Assembly (NCBI GenBank): GCA_043798435.1
Contig: JAZDOR010000024.1
Location: 1 to 7,981, forward strand
Direction of reading: 5' to 3'
Source of the DNA: JAGUXG01 sp043798435
GTDB taxonomy: Bacteria > UBA9089 > UBA9088 > JAGUXG01
Length of the DNA: 7,981 nt
Part shown: positions 1-5,441 of the stretch, one piece after another
Position numbering within the stretch: the first letter of the stretch is position 1
Layout of the letters: every line of letters starts with the position of its first letter
Made by a program: the position numbers and the translations under genes
Notes under the pieces: generated by a model
Told to the model about the DNA's origin: nothing
Seen by the model: only the letters and a program-made list of their open reading frames with translations
Database searches by the model: none

Positions 1-1
1 A

Positions 2-142
2 GAAATGGTTATGCCAGGGGATAACATCAATATGGATGCAGAGCTGATAATGCCCATAGCTATGACAGAAAAACTGAGATTTGCCATCAGAGAGGGTGGG
101 CATACAGTTGGAGCTGGGGTTATCACCCAGATTATAGAGTAA
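2..142 (+). CDS. tuf: Elongation factor Tu, C-terminal end (partial)
   Basis: This is the last 46 residues and stop of EF-Tu, the GTPase that delivers aminoacyl-tRNA to the ribosome. The 5' part lies outside the window. The visible peptide contains EMVMPGDNINMDAELIMPIA followed by LRFAIREGGHTVGAGVITQI, the strongly conserved end of domain 3, which packs against domain 1 and takes part in binding aminoacyl-tRNA. The stop TAA at 140-142 is one base from the rpsJ start. The tuf-rpsJ order is the common bacterial arrangement in which tuf ends the str operon and leads into the S10 operon. Nothing in the visible part is unusual. The identification is secure. Whether the genome has a second tuf copy cannot be seen. 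Confidence 0.97.
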   Translation, partial: EMVMPGDNINMDAELIMPIAMTEKLRFAIREGGHTVGAGVITQIIE

Positions 143-143
143 A

Positions 144-455
144 ATGGTAGGAAGCGAGAGAATAAGAATAAAACTTAAAGGATACGACCACAAAATCATT
201 GACCAGTCTATAAAGGAGATTACGGAGACGGCAAAGAGGACAGGTGGAAGGTGTATAGGGCCAATTCCCATTCCTACAAGAATTGCCAGATATACCGTAT
301 TGCGTGCTTCAAATATAGACAAGAAGTCAAGGGAGCAGTTTGAGATACGGGTTCACAAGAGGCTCCTTGATATTTTAGAGCCTACTGTGGAAACAGTCTC
401 TGCCCTTATGGACCTGAACCTTCCAGCAGGGGTAGATGTGGAGATAAAGAGCTAA
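144..455 (+). CDS. rpsJ: 30S ribosomal protein S10 (NusE)
   Basis: S10 is a protein of the 30S head. As NusE it also binds NusB and NusG in antitermination and transcription-translation coupling. The protein is 103 residues, the normal length. Family landmarks are IRIKLKGYDHKIIDQS at the N-terminus, the GPIPIPTRIARYTVLRAS segment that forms the long ribosome-penetrating loop, then SREQFEIRVHKRLLDILEP, and a C-terminal LNLPAGVDVEIK. The ATG is one base after the tuf stop, so translation is probably coupled to tuf. Only a weak purine stretch (AGAG) precedes the start. The next gene, rplC, is the expected neighbour, but the gap of 133 bases is unusually wide for this operon and holds a palindromic repeat. 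Confidence 0.98.
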   Translation: MVGSERIRIKLKGYDHKIIDQSIKEITETAKRTGGRCIGPIPIPTRIARYTVLRASNIDKKSREQFEIRVHKRLLDILEPTVETVSALMDLNLPAGVDVEIKS

Positions 456-457
456 AT

Positions 458-530
458 ATCATTGCAAATTGCAAATTTAGCATTTATCATTTCAAATTTG
501 AATGATAAATTTGCAATGCTAAATTTGAAA
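458..530. repeat. AT-rich palindromic repeat between rpsJ and rplC
   Basis: This noncoding element is built from short words related to TTTGCAAT and AAATTTAGCA. Exact inverted pairs are 472-483 with 516-527 (12 bp), 460-470 with 508-518 (11 bp), and 482-491 with 501-510 (10 bp). The centre holds the palindrome TTCAAATTTGAA at 491-502. The first two pairings are in a-b-a'-b' order, so they compete or would form a pseudoknot. A related element with the same order lies at 7911-7981. It is not a typical intrinsic terminator because the stem is AT-rich and no clean U-tract follows. It is more likely a dispersed genomic repeat tolerated inside the operon. Any effect on rplC expression or mRNA stability is speculative. 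Confidence 0.8.
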
Positions 531-576
531 TAACCTGTCTTTTTTGAGCTTTGGAATTTGGATTTTTGCCAAAGCT

Positions 577-582
577 GAGGAG
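577..582 (+). promoter_or_regulatory. Shine-Dalgarno of rplC, decides the start
   Basis: GAGGAG ends 6 bases before the ATG at 589. It supports that ATG over the in-frame TTG at 544, which would add 15 residues that do not belong to L3. It is the clearest ribosome binding site in the window. Confidence 0.8.
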
Positions 583-588
583 TTAAAT

Positions 589-1206
589 ATGGCTATAGGA
601 ATTTTAGGAAGAAAACTTGGGATGAGTCAAATATTCATAGAGGGTGGAAGGGTTATTCCTGTGACCATTGTGAGGAGTGAGCCTGCAATTGTTGTAAATA
701 AAAGGACAGAGGAAAAGAATGGATACTCTGCTCTTCAGTTAGGATATGAGGAGAAAAGAAAAGCCAATATGCCCCTTTCCGGATACTTCAAGAAACAGTC
801 CATTGCTCCCAAAAAATACCTTCGTGAGTTCAGAATAAATGACACCTCTTCTTATGAGGTAGGACAGAAATTGGAGGTTGATATATTTTCTGAACAGGAA
901 CGAGTAAAGGTCTCGGCAACCTCAAAGGGAAAGGGTTTTACTGGTGTTGTAAAAAGGCACAACTTTTCTGGAGGGCCCGCCTCACACGGTTCTATGTCTG
1001 GAAAGGTTGTCGGTTCTATCGGTCAATCCTCTGACCCATCAAGGGTATGGAAGAATACAGGAATGCCTGGTAGAATGGGCGGGAAAAGGGTGAGTGTCAA
1101 AAATCTTAGGGTGGTGAAAATTGATAAAAATAGGGGTCTGCTCTTTATAGAAGGAGCGATTCCTGGCCCAGAAAAGGGATTGGTAATAATTCAGAAATCA
1201 GGCTAA
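589..1206 (+). CDS. rplC: 50S ribosomal protein L3
   Basis: L3 is an early-assembly 50S protein whose long loop reaches the peptidyl-transferase centre. The protein is 205 residues, normal length. The start is set by the GAGGAG site and by MAIGILGRKLGMSQIF, the standard bacterial L3 N-terminus. The central signature runs over residues about 116-168: FTGVVKRHNFSGG, ASHGSM, VGSIGQSSDPSRVW and MPGRMGGKRV. Gln146 in GSIGQ corresponds to the glutamine that PrmB methylates in E. coli (Gln150); whether it is modified here is unknown. The usual aromatic/His and Arg-rich stretch after HGSM reads SGKV, a small divergence next to the loop. It lies after rpsJ as in the S10 operon, but repeats sit on both sides, so the gene is separated from its neighbours by 133 and 209 bases. 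Confidence 0.98.
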   Translation: MAIGILGRKLGMSQIFIEGGRVIPVTIVRSEPAIVVNKRTEEKNGYSALQLGYEEKRKANMPLSGYFKKQSIAPKKYLREFRINDTSSYEVGQKLEVDIFSEQERVKVSATSKGKGFTGVVKRHNFSGGPASHGSMSGKVVGSIGQSSDPSRVWKNTGMPGRMGGKRVSVKNLRVVKIDKNRGLLFIEGAIPGPEKGLVIIQKSG

Positions 1207-1396
1207 ATGTGTAAGATAAGGAGAGATGGAGAAAAGGGAGAATAGGAGAAAGTTTCTAAAATAGGACTTTAGATTAACGCGGATAGACAAGATAAAGATT
1301 AAAGAAGAATCTGCGTTAATCCTAAAAAATCCTGAAAATCTGCGTTCTAATTTTTCTCCGTTTCCCCAACTTCTCCTTTTCTCCTTTGTTGCACAT
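1207..1396. repeat. ~190-bp element with imperfect terminal inverted repeats (MITE-like)
   Basis: The element starts directly after the rplC stop. Its left end (1207 onward) reads ATGTGTAAGATAAGGAGA. The reverse complement of its right end (1396 backward) reads ATGTGCAACAAAGGAGA. Similarity continues inward as a purine-rich arm on the left (to about 1255) and a pyrimidine-rich arm on the right (from about 1352), roughly three quarters identical by eye. An inner hairpin sits at 1272-1321. No coding capacity is credible; the minus-strand ORF across it is low-complexity. I see no clear target-site duplication, so mobility is inference. It could equally be a non-mobile dispersed repeat. The right end stops 19 bases before the rplD ATG, which may explain why rplD lacks a good Shine-Dalgarno. 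Confidence 0.6.
1272..1321. repeat. Inner hairpin of the rplC-rplD element
   Basis: GATTAACGCGGAT (1272-1284) pairs with ATCTGCGTTAATC (1309-1321), 12 of 13 positions, with the single mismatch a G-U wobble in RNA. The loop is 24 bases. A related partial word, ATCTGCGTTCTAA, follows at about 1338-1350, suggesting degenerate further copies. There is no U-tract directly after the stem, so I do not call it a terminator. Confidence 0.7.
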
Positions 1397-1415
1397 CTGG
1401 ACAGTAGCAAAAGCA

Positions 1416-2036
1416 ATGAATGCAAACTTATTAAATATTAAAGGAAAAAAGGTTTCTGATTTTGAGCTTCCTGATGGCATCTTTGGTCTATCTCCAAACG
1501 AAAACACTATCTATGAGGCAAGCAAGGCATATCTTGCTAACCAAAGATTAGGAACAGCACAAGCAAAAACAAGGGGAGAGGTGGCTGGGTCTGGAAAAAA
1601 ACCCTGGCGTCAAAAAGGAACTGGCAGGGCAAGGGTTGGTAGCAAAAGAACACCTGTATGGAGAGGTGGTGGTGTGGTTTTTGGTCCTAGGCCCAGGGAT
1701 TATAGAATAGACCTTTCAAAGAAAGTTAAAAATAATGCCTTAATCTCATCCCTCTCTCAAAAGGCAAAGGAAGGAAAAATAATAGTTCTTAATTCAATAA
1801 ATATCACCTCTATAAAGACAAAAAATGTGGCCCAGATACTCTTAAAACTCGGTCTTTACAAACCACTTTTTGTCTTAGAAGATAGAACGAAAGAGTTTAT
1901 CCTAAGCTCTCGCAATATTCCAAACTTGCATTCTACAGAGCCTGAGAATCTATGTGCCTACTATGTCCTTTCCCACAAAGAGCTTGTCTTCACCCAGAAA
2001 GCAATAGAAAATCTCAAGAGCAGACTTTGTAGTTAA
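1416..2036 (+). CDS. rplD: 50S ribosomal protein L4
   Basis: L4 is a 50S protein whose extended loop lines the peptide exit tunnel. In some bacteria it also represses its own operon. The ATG at 1416 gives 206 residues, normal for the family. The tunnel loop is visible at residues about 46-99: GTAQAKTRGEVAGSGKKPWR, QKGTGRARVGSKRTPVWRGG, then GVVFGPRPRDY. This is the diagnostic L4 block. An in-frame TTG at 1386 lies inside the preceding repeat and would add repeat-derived residues, so I reject it. No strong Shine-Dalgarno precedes the ATG (the upstream bases read AGTAGCAAAAGCA). The expected next gene, rplW (L23), is absent; after 37 bases an unrelated membrane protein begins. Confidence 0.97.
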   Translation: MNANLLNIKGKKVSDFELPDGIFGLSPNENTIYEASKAYLANQRLGTAQAKTRGEVAGSGKKPWRQKGTGRARVGSKRTPVWRGGGVVFGPRPRDYRIDLSKKVKNNALISSLSQKAKEGKIIVLNSINITSIKTKNVAQILLKLGLYKPLFVLEDRTKEFILSSRNIPNLHSTEPENLCAYYVLSHKELVFTQKAIENLKSRLCS

Positions 2037-2073
2037 CTCATTGCTTGGGTGTATTACAAATACAAACCTTAAA

Positions 2074-3180
2074 ATGCCAAACAAGAAAGAAATATTGGTT
2101 TTAATTGTTTCGGCAATACTCGGTGCCTTGGTTACTGGCGGTGTTATAGGGGGCTATTTTCATTATTTCCAATCTCAAGACCAATCCCCAGAAAGACTTT
2201 CCTCAGAAAGGGTCATCCAAAAAATGATTGAAAGGATGGCTGAGGTGAAGTCTTTAGAATATTCTGGCCAAATTGAAGCAGAAGGGGAGATTGATAATCT
2301 TGCCATGCCTTTTCCATTGGGTGGGAAAGGGAACTCCTCTCAAATCAAACAACCCTCTCCAACAAAACGAAAAGGAAAATTCTCCATAGATTTTAATGGA
2401 TCTTCTGACATACAGAACCCAAATAATCCAAAAATGCAATTTAAAATTGGTATAAATACAAACCTTTCGCCGAAAAGATTTACATTGGAGGTTAGAGTTA
2501 TTGATAAAATTGGTTACCTAAAATTAGATGACCTTCCTGATGATTTAGGATTTGATACAAGTTTTTTGAAAGGTCAATGGATAAAGAGCGATTTTAAGGC
2601 GATAAAAAAAGAGAAATATTCTAAAGAGGTTCAAAAAGAACAAAAAATATCCCCTGAACAAAAAAAAGAGATAAAAGAAGCTATCGCAAAAGCTAAAATT
2701 TTTAAGATTACAAAAGAGCTCCAAGATGAAAAAATTGAAGGAGTAGATACACATCACTATAAACTCTCAATTAACAAAGAGGAGGTTATCCAACTATTTA
2801 TTGAAATAAGCAAAATACTATTTCCAAACGAATCCCTAAATGAAAAAGAGCTTAAAGGATCATTGACAGCAAGCTTTGATAATGAAGCAATAGAATCAGT
2901 CAAAGGTGAAATATGGATAGGGAAAGAGGATTTTCTACTATATAAACTCCTTTTCAGTTCTGCAATAAAAGAGACAGAAAAAACAAAATCTGAAGGGAAA
3001 CTTACCATTCAAACTCAATTTAAGAATTATAATAAACCTGTGCAAATAGATATTCCAAAGCCTGCAAAACCATTTGAGGAAGTTTTAAGTGCATTATTTG
3101 GTGGAGCATTAAGTAAAGGAATGCAGGGATCCCAACCAAACATTAAATGCCCATTTTCCGCACCATATGATGCCAATTAG
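2074..3180 (+). CDS. Hypothetical membrane-anchored extracytoplasmic protein
   Basis: I do not recognise this gene. From the ATG at 2074 it encodes 368 residues; an in-frame TTG at 2041 would add 11 unremarkable residues. A Lys-containing N-terminus (MPNKKE) precedes one hydrophobic segment at residues about 7-29 (ILVLIVSAILGALVTGG onward), so the remaining ~335 residues probably face outside the cytoplasm. There is no lipobox Cys. The outer part starts with a helix (SSERVIQKMIERMAEVKSLE), then alternating strand-like stretches, a Lys/Glu-rich segment at 176-220, GVDTHHYKLSINKEE, and GEIWIGKEDFLLYKL. That layout recalls LolA/LppX-like lipoprotein-carrier folds, but this is an impression from pattern only. 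It lies between rplD and proS, both + strand, with no clear Shine-Dalgarno. Lipid or lipoprotein handling is possible and untested. Confidence 0.8.
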   Translation: MPNKKEILVLIVSAILGALVTGGVIGGYFHYFQSQDQSPERLSSERVIQKMIERMAEVKSLEYSGQIEAEGEIDNLAMPFPLGGKGNSSQIKQPSPTKRKGKFSIDFNGSSDIQNPNNPKMQFKIGINTNLSPKRFTLEVRVIDKIGYLKLDDLPDDLGFDTSFLKGQWIKSDFKAIKKEKYSKEVQKEQKISPEQKKEIKEAIAKAKIFKITKELQDEKIEGVDTHHYKLSINKEEVIQLFIEISKILFPNESLNEKELKGSLTASFDNEAIESVKGEIWIGKEDFLLYKLLFSSAIKETEKTKSEGKLTIQTQFKNYNKPVQIDIPKPAKPFEEVLSALFGGALSKGMQGSQPNIKCPFSAPYDAN

Positions 3181-3261
3181 CTAATTTTAATCACCCTAAA
3201 GAAAAAATGTCTAAAGTTTTTATTCCCATATGATAGAAAAATAGGGGATGACAACTATTTT

Positions 3262-3370
3262 ATGAAACTCACAGAATACTTTCTTCCTACCTTAATCAGT
3301 GACCCGAAAGAAGCTGATACCATTTCTCATAAGCTGATGCAGAACAGATTTTATAGTTAATAAGACTCGT
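3262..3370 (+). pseudogene. Truncated tandem copy of the proS 5' end (codons 1-36)
   Basis: This copies the start of the adjacent proS head to tail. Over codons 1-26 (3262-3339) it matches proS at 67 of 78 bases and 22 of 26 residues: MKLTEYFLPTLISDPKEADT here against MRLTKYFLPTLISDPKESET in proS. Of the ten changed codons, six are synonymous. After codon 26 the frame shifts, and a weaker match continues in the proS frame: FIVNKTR at 3350-3370 against LIDKTS in proS. The copy ends exactly where the intact ATG begins. As it stands it is an ORF of 32 codons ending in TAA at 3358-3360, 10 bases before the proS start. AGGGGAT lies 13 bases before its ATG, a distant ribosome site at best. It may be a dead relic or may act as a leader ORF for proS. 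Confidence 0.88.
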
Positions 3371-5065
3371 ATGAGACTCACAAAATACTTTCTTCCCACC
3401 CTAATATCAGACCCGAAAGAGTCTGAGACCATTTCTCATAAACTGATGCTAAAAGCCGGGCTTATAGACAAGACCTCTTCTGGCATCTACTCCTTCCTGC
3501 CATTTGGGCTTTCTTGTTTGCGTAAAGTAGAAAGTATTGTGAAAGAAGAGATGGAAAGGATTGGGGCGATTGAGCTCCTCCTTCCAACACTCACCCCTTC
3601 TTCTCTATGGAAAGAGACAGGAAGATGGACAGAATATGGGGATGATATGTTCAGGGTGAAGGATAGAAAAGGGGCGGAGTTTGCCCTTTCTCCAACCCAC
3701 GAGGAGATAATCTGTGATATTGTCAGAGGAAGGGTGAGGTCTTACAAGAAACTTCCTTTGGCTTTCTATCAGATTCAGACAAAGTTTAGGGATGAGCCAA
3801 GACCCAGAGCTGGAATAGTCAGGGGAAGGGAGTTTTTAATGAAGGATGCCTATTCCTTTCACGCTACAGAGGAGTGTGCTGAAAGAGCATACAAAAAATT
3901 CTTTGAGGCATACTGTAAAATATTTGATAGATGTGGCTTTTCCTATATTATAGTTGAGGCAGAAGCTGGGCTTATTGGAGGCAGTTTTTCCCACGAATTT
4001 ATAGCCCTTTCTGAAAGTGGAGAAGATACAGTCTTTCTCTGTCCAAAATGTGGATACTCGGCCAGCCCCGATAGATGTGAGATAGGAAGGTGTGAGATTG
4101 GAATAAGGGAGATGGCAGATGAAGAGGATGTAGAGCCAAAAGAGGTTCATACCCCAGCCCTTACAAGCGTAAATGATGTGGCAAAATTCTTAAAACAAGA
4201 CCCAGAAAAGTTGATAAAGACCTTGATTTATAAGGCAGATGAAGAATTTGTAGCCGCAATCATTTTAGGCACAGATGAGTTAGCCGAAAAAAAACTCAAG
4301 AAAGTTTTAGGGTGCAAAGAGCTTAAATTGGCAAAAAAAGAGATAATCGGCGAAGTTACAGGTGTGCCTGTTGGCTTTTCTGGTCCAATAGGGCTGAAGC
4401 TAAGGATGATTGCTGACAACTCAATTAGAGGAAGAAAGGGGCTTGTTGTTGGTGGAAATAAGATAGATACCCATATTACAGGTGTATCCTGTGGAAGGGA
4501 TTTTGAGCCAGAGGCCTTTGCTGATATAAAGATGGCAAAAAACAATGACCCTTGCCCAAGGTGTGAAGGAAGATTGGAAGCCAAGAGAGGCATAGAGCTT
4601 GGCCATACCTTTAAGCTGGGAACAAAGTATAGTGAGGCGATGAACCTCGTCTTCTTAGATGAAGAAGGCAAAGAGCATTTTATTATTATGGGGTGCTATG
4701 GGATTGGTGTTTCAAGGATAGTGGCGGCAATTATTGAGCAGAACTACGATACCAGAGGCATCATCTGGCCCAAAGCCCTATCACCTTTTGATGCTATTCT
4801 TATCAACATAAACCCACAAGATGAAACGCTTACCAAACTTTCTGATGAACTTTATTCTATCTTGGCAGCAGAAGGAATAAAGGTTCTTTATGACGACCGC
4901 ATAGAGAGCCCAGGAAAAAAGTTTGCTGATGCAGACTTAATAGGCATTCCCTGGCAGATAATTATTGGAAAGAAGACCAACAGAGAGAGTATAGAGCTTT
5001 GTGAAAGAAGAACAAAGAAAAAGGAGTTTGTTTCCATAGATAGACTGGTGGATATGCTCAAATGA
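3371..5065 (+). CDS. proS: Prolyl-tRNA synthetase, bacterial type with insertion (editing) domain
   Basis: ProRS charges tRNA-Pro with proline in the cytoplasm. The protein is 564 residues, the usual length of the bacterial type. Visible landmarks are SPTHEE (107-112), class II motif 2 around TKFRDEPRPRAGIVRGREF (137-155), and motif 3 MGCYGIGVSRIVAAIIEQ (440-457). The YbaK-like insertion domain, which in this family deacylates Ala-tRNA-Pro, spans about 260-385 (KTLIYKAD, GTDEL, GPIGLK, GVSCGRDF). The C-terminal anticodon-binding domain covers about 468-564 (PFDAILININ, YDDRIESPGKKFADADLIGI). Cys pairs C224/C227 and C395/C398 flank the insertion domain and may bind metal. The start is fixed by homology of MRLTKYFLPT to the family. 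No Shine-Dalgarno precedes the ATG, since a duplicated fragment of its own 5' end lies there. acpS overlaps the stop. Confidence 0.98.
   Translation: MRLTKYFLPTLISDPKESETISHKLMLKAGLIDKTSSGIYSFLPFGLSCLRKVESIVKEEMERIGAIELLLPTLTPSSLWKETGRWTEYGDDMFRVKDRKGAEFALSPTHEEIICDIVRGRVRSYKKLPLAFYQIQTKFRDEPRPRAGIVRGREFLMKDAYSFHATEECAERAYKKFFEAYCKIFDRCGFSYIIVEAEAGLIGGSFSHEFIALSESGEDTVFLCPKCGYSASPDRCEIGRCEIGIREMADEEDVEPKEVHTPALTSVNDVAKFLKQDPEKLIKTLIYKADEEFVAAIILGTDELAEKKLKKVLGCKELKLAKKEIIGEVTGVPVGFSGPIGLKLRMIADNSIRGRKGLVVGGNKIDTHITGVSCGRDFEPEAFADIKMAKNNDPCPRCEGRLEAKRGIELGHTFKLGTKYSEAMNLVFLDEEGKEHFIIMGCYGIGVSRIVAAIIEQNYDTRGIIWPKALSPFDAILININPQDETLTKLSDELYSILAAEGIKVLYDDRIESPGKKFADADLIGIPWQIIIGKKTNRESIELCERRTKKKEFVSIDRLVDMLK
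4073..4102 (+). repeat. 15-bp in-frame tandem duplication inside proS
   Basis: AGATGTGAGATAGGA is followed directly by AGGTGTGAGATTGGA, 13 of 15 identical, encoding RCEIGRCEIG at residues 235-244. It falls in the linker between the catalytic core and the insertion domain and places two extra Cys (236, 241) near the C224/C227 pair. It probably arose by slippage; an effect on folding or metal binding is only possible. Confidence 0.7.
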
Positions 5066-5430
5066 TTTATGGAATCGGGATTGATGCTGTTCAGATAGAG
5101 AGGATAAAAAAGGCAACCCAGAGGTGGCAAGACCGATTCTTACTGCGTATCTTCACCAAGGCTGAGATTGCATATTGCCAAGAGAAGGTTTTGCCATATC
5201 AGCATCTGGCTGGTAGATTTGCCGCAAAGGAAGCGGTAATTAAGGCAATTGGGATAGGCTGGCCCATTTTCAGTCTTACGGACATAGAGATACTCTCCTC
5301 CTTTGGCCCACCTGAGGTTAGATTGAATAATAAGGCAGAGAGGATAGTTAGAGAAAAGGGTATCTCGCACATCCTGGTCTCCATCTCCCATACAGACGGT
5401 AGAGCAGAGGCTATAGCGATATGTCAATAA
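5062..5430 (+). CDS. acpS: Holo-[acyl-carrier-protein] synthase
   Basis: AcpS transfers 4'-phosphopantetheine from CoA to a serine of acyl carrier protein, making it active for fatty acid synthesis. The protein is 122 residues, typical of this small trimeric family. Key motifs are GIGIDAVQIERI with metal-binding Asp8, AGRFAAKEAVIKA with Lys56, Glu57 and Lys61 (the KEAxxKA signature), and the C-terminal VSISHTDGRAEAIAI. The ATG overlaps the proS stop in the sequence ATGA, implying translational coupling; no separate ribosome site is seen. The C-terminus is complete. The gene ends 11 bases before the stop of the convergent ligase gene, with no visible terminator hairpin between them. Function is secure; the link to proS looks like operon sharing rather than a shared pathway. 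Confidence 0.96.
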   Translation: MIYGIGIDAVQIERIKKATQRWQDRFLLRIFTKAEIAYCQEKVLPYQHLAGRFAAKEAVIKAIGIGWPIFSLTDIEILSSFGPPEVRLNNKAERIVREKGISHILVSISHTDGRAEAIAICQ

Positions 5431-5441
5431 AAGGGAACAGG

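Noticed and set aside
458..530. Intrinsic terminator or attenuator between rpsJ and rplC
   Set aside because: The stems are AT-rich, several registers compete, and no U-tract follows; a similar element sits in an unrelated place at 7911-7981.
544..588. TTG start adding 15 residues to L3
   Set aside because: The added residues are not part of L3, and GAGGAG is correctly placed before the ATG at 589.
1386..1415. TTG start adding 10 residues to L4
   Set aside because: This start lies within the terminal repeat of the preceding element, and the ATG at 1416 gives the normal L4 length.
1198..1507. Two minus-strand ORFs of 75 and 61 codons across the rplC-rplD gap
   Set aside because: They lie over the inverted-repeat element and the 5' end of rplD, are low in complexity, and resemble no protein family.
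3206..3234. Possible promoter before the proS stub (TATGAT at 3229-3234)
   Set aside because: The -10-like word is good, but the bases at the -35 distance do not resemble TTGACA, and such words are frequent in AT-rich spacers.
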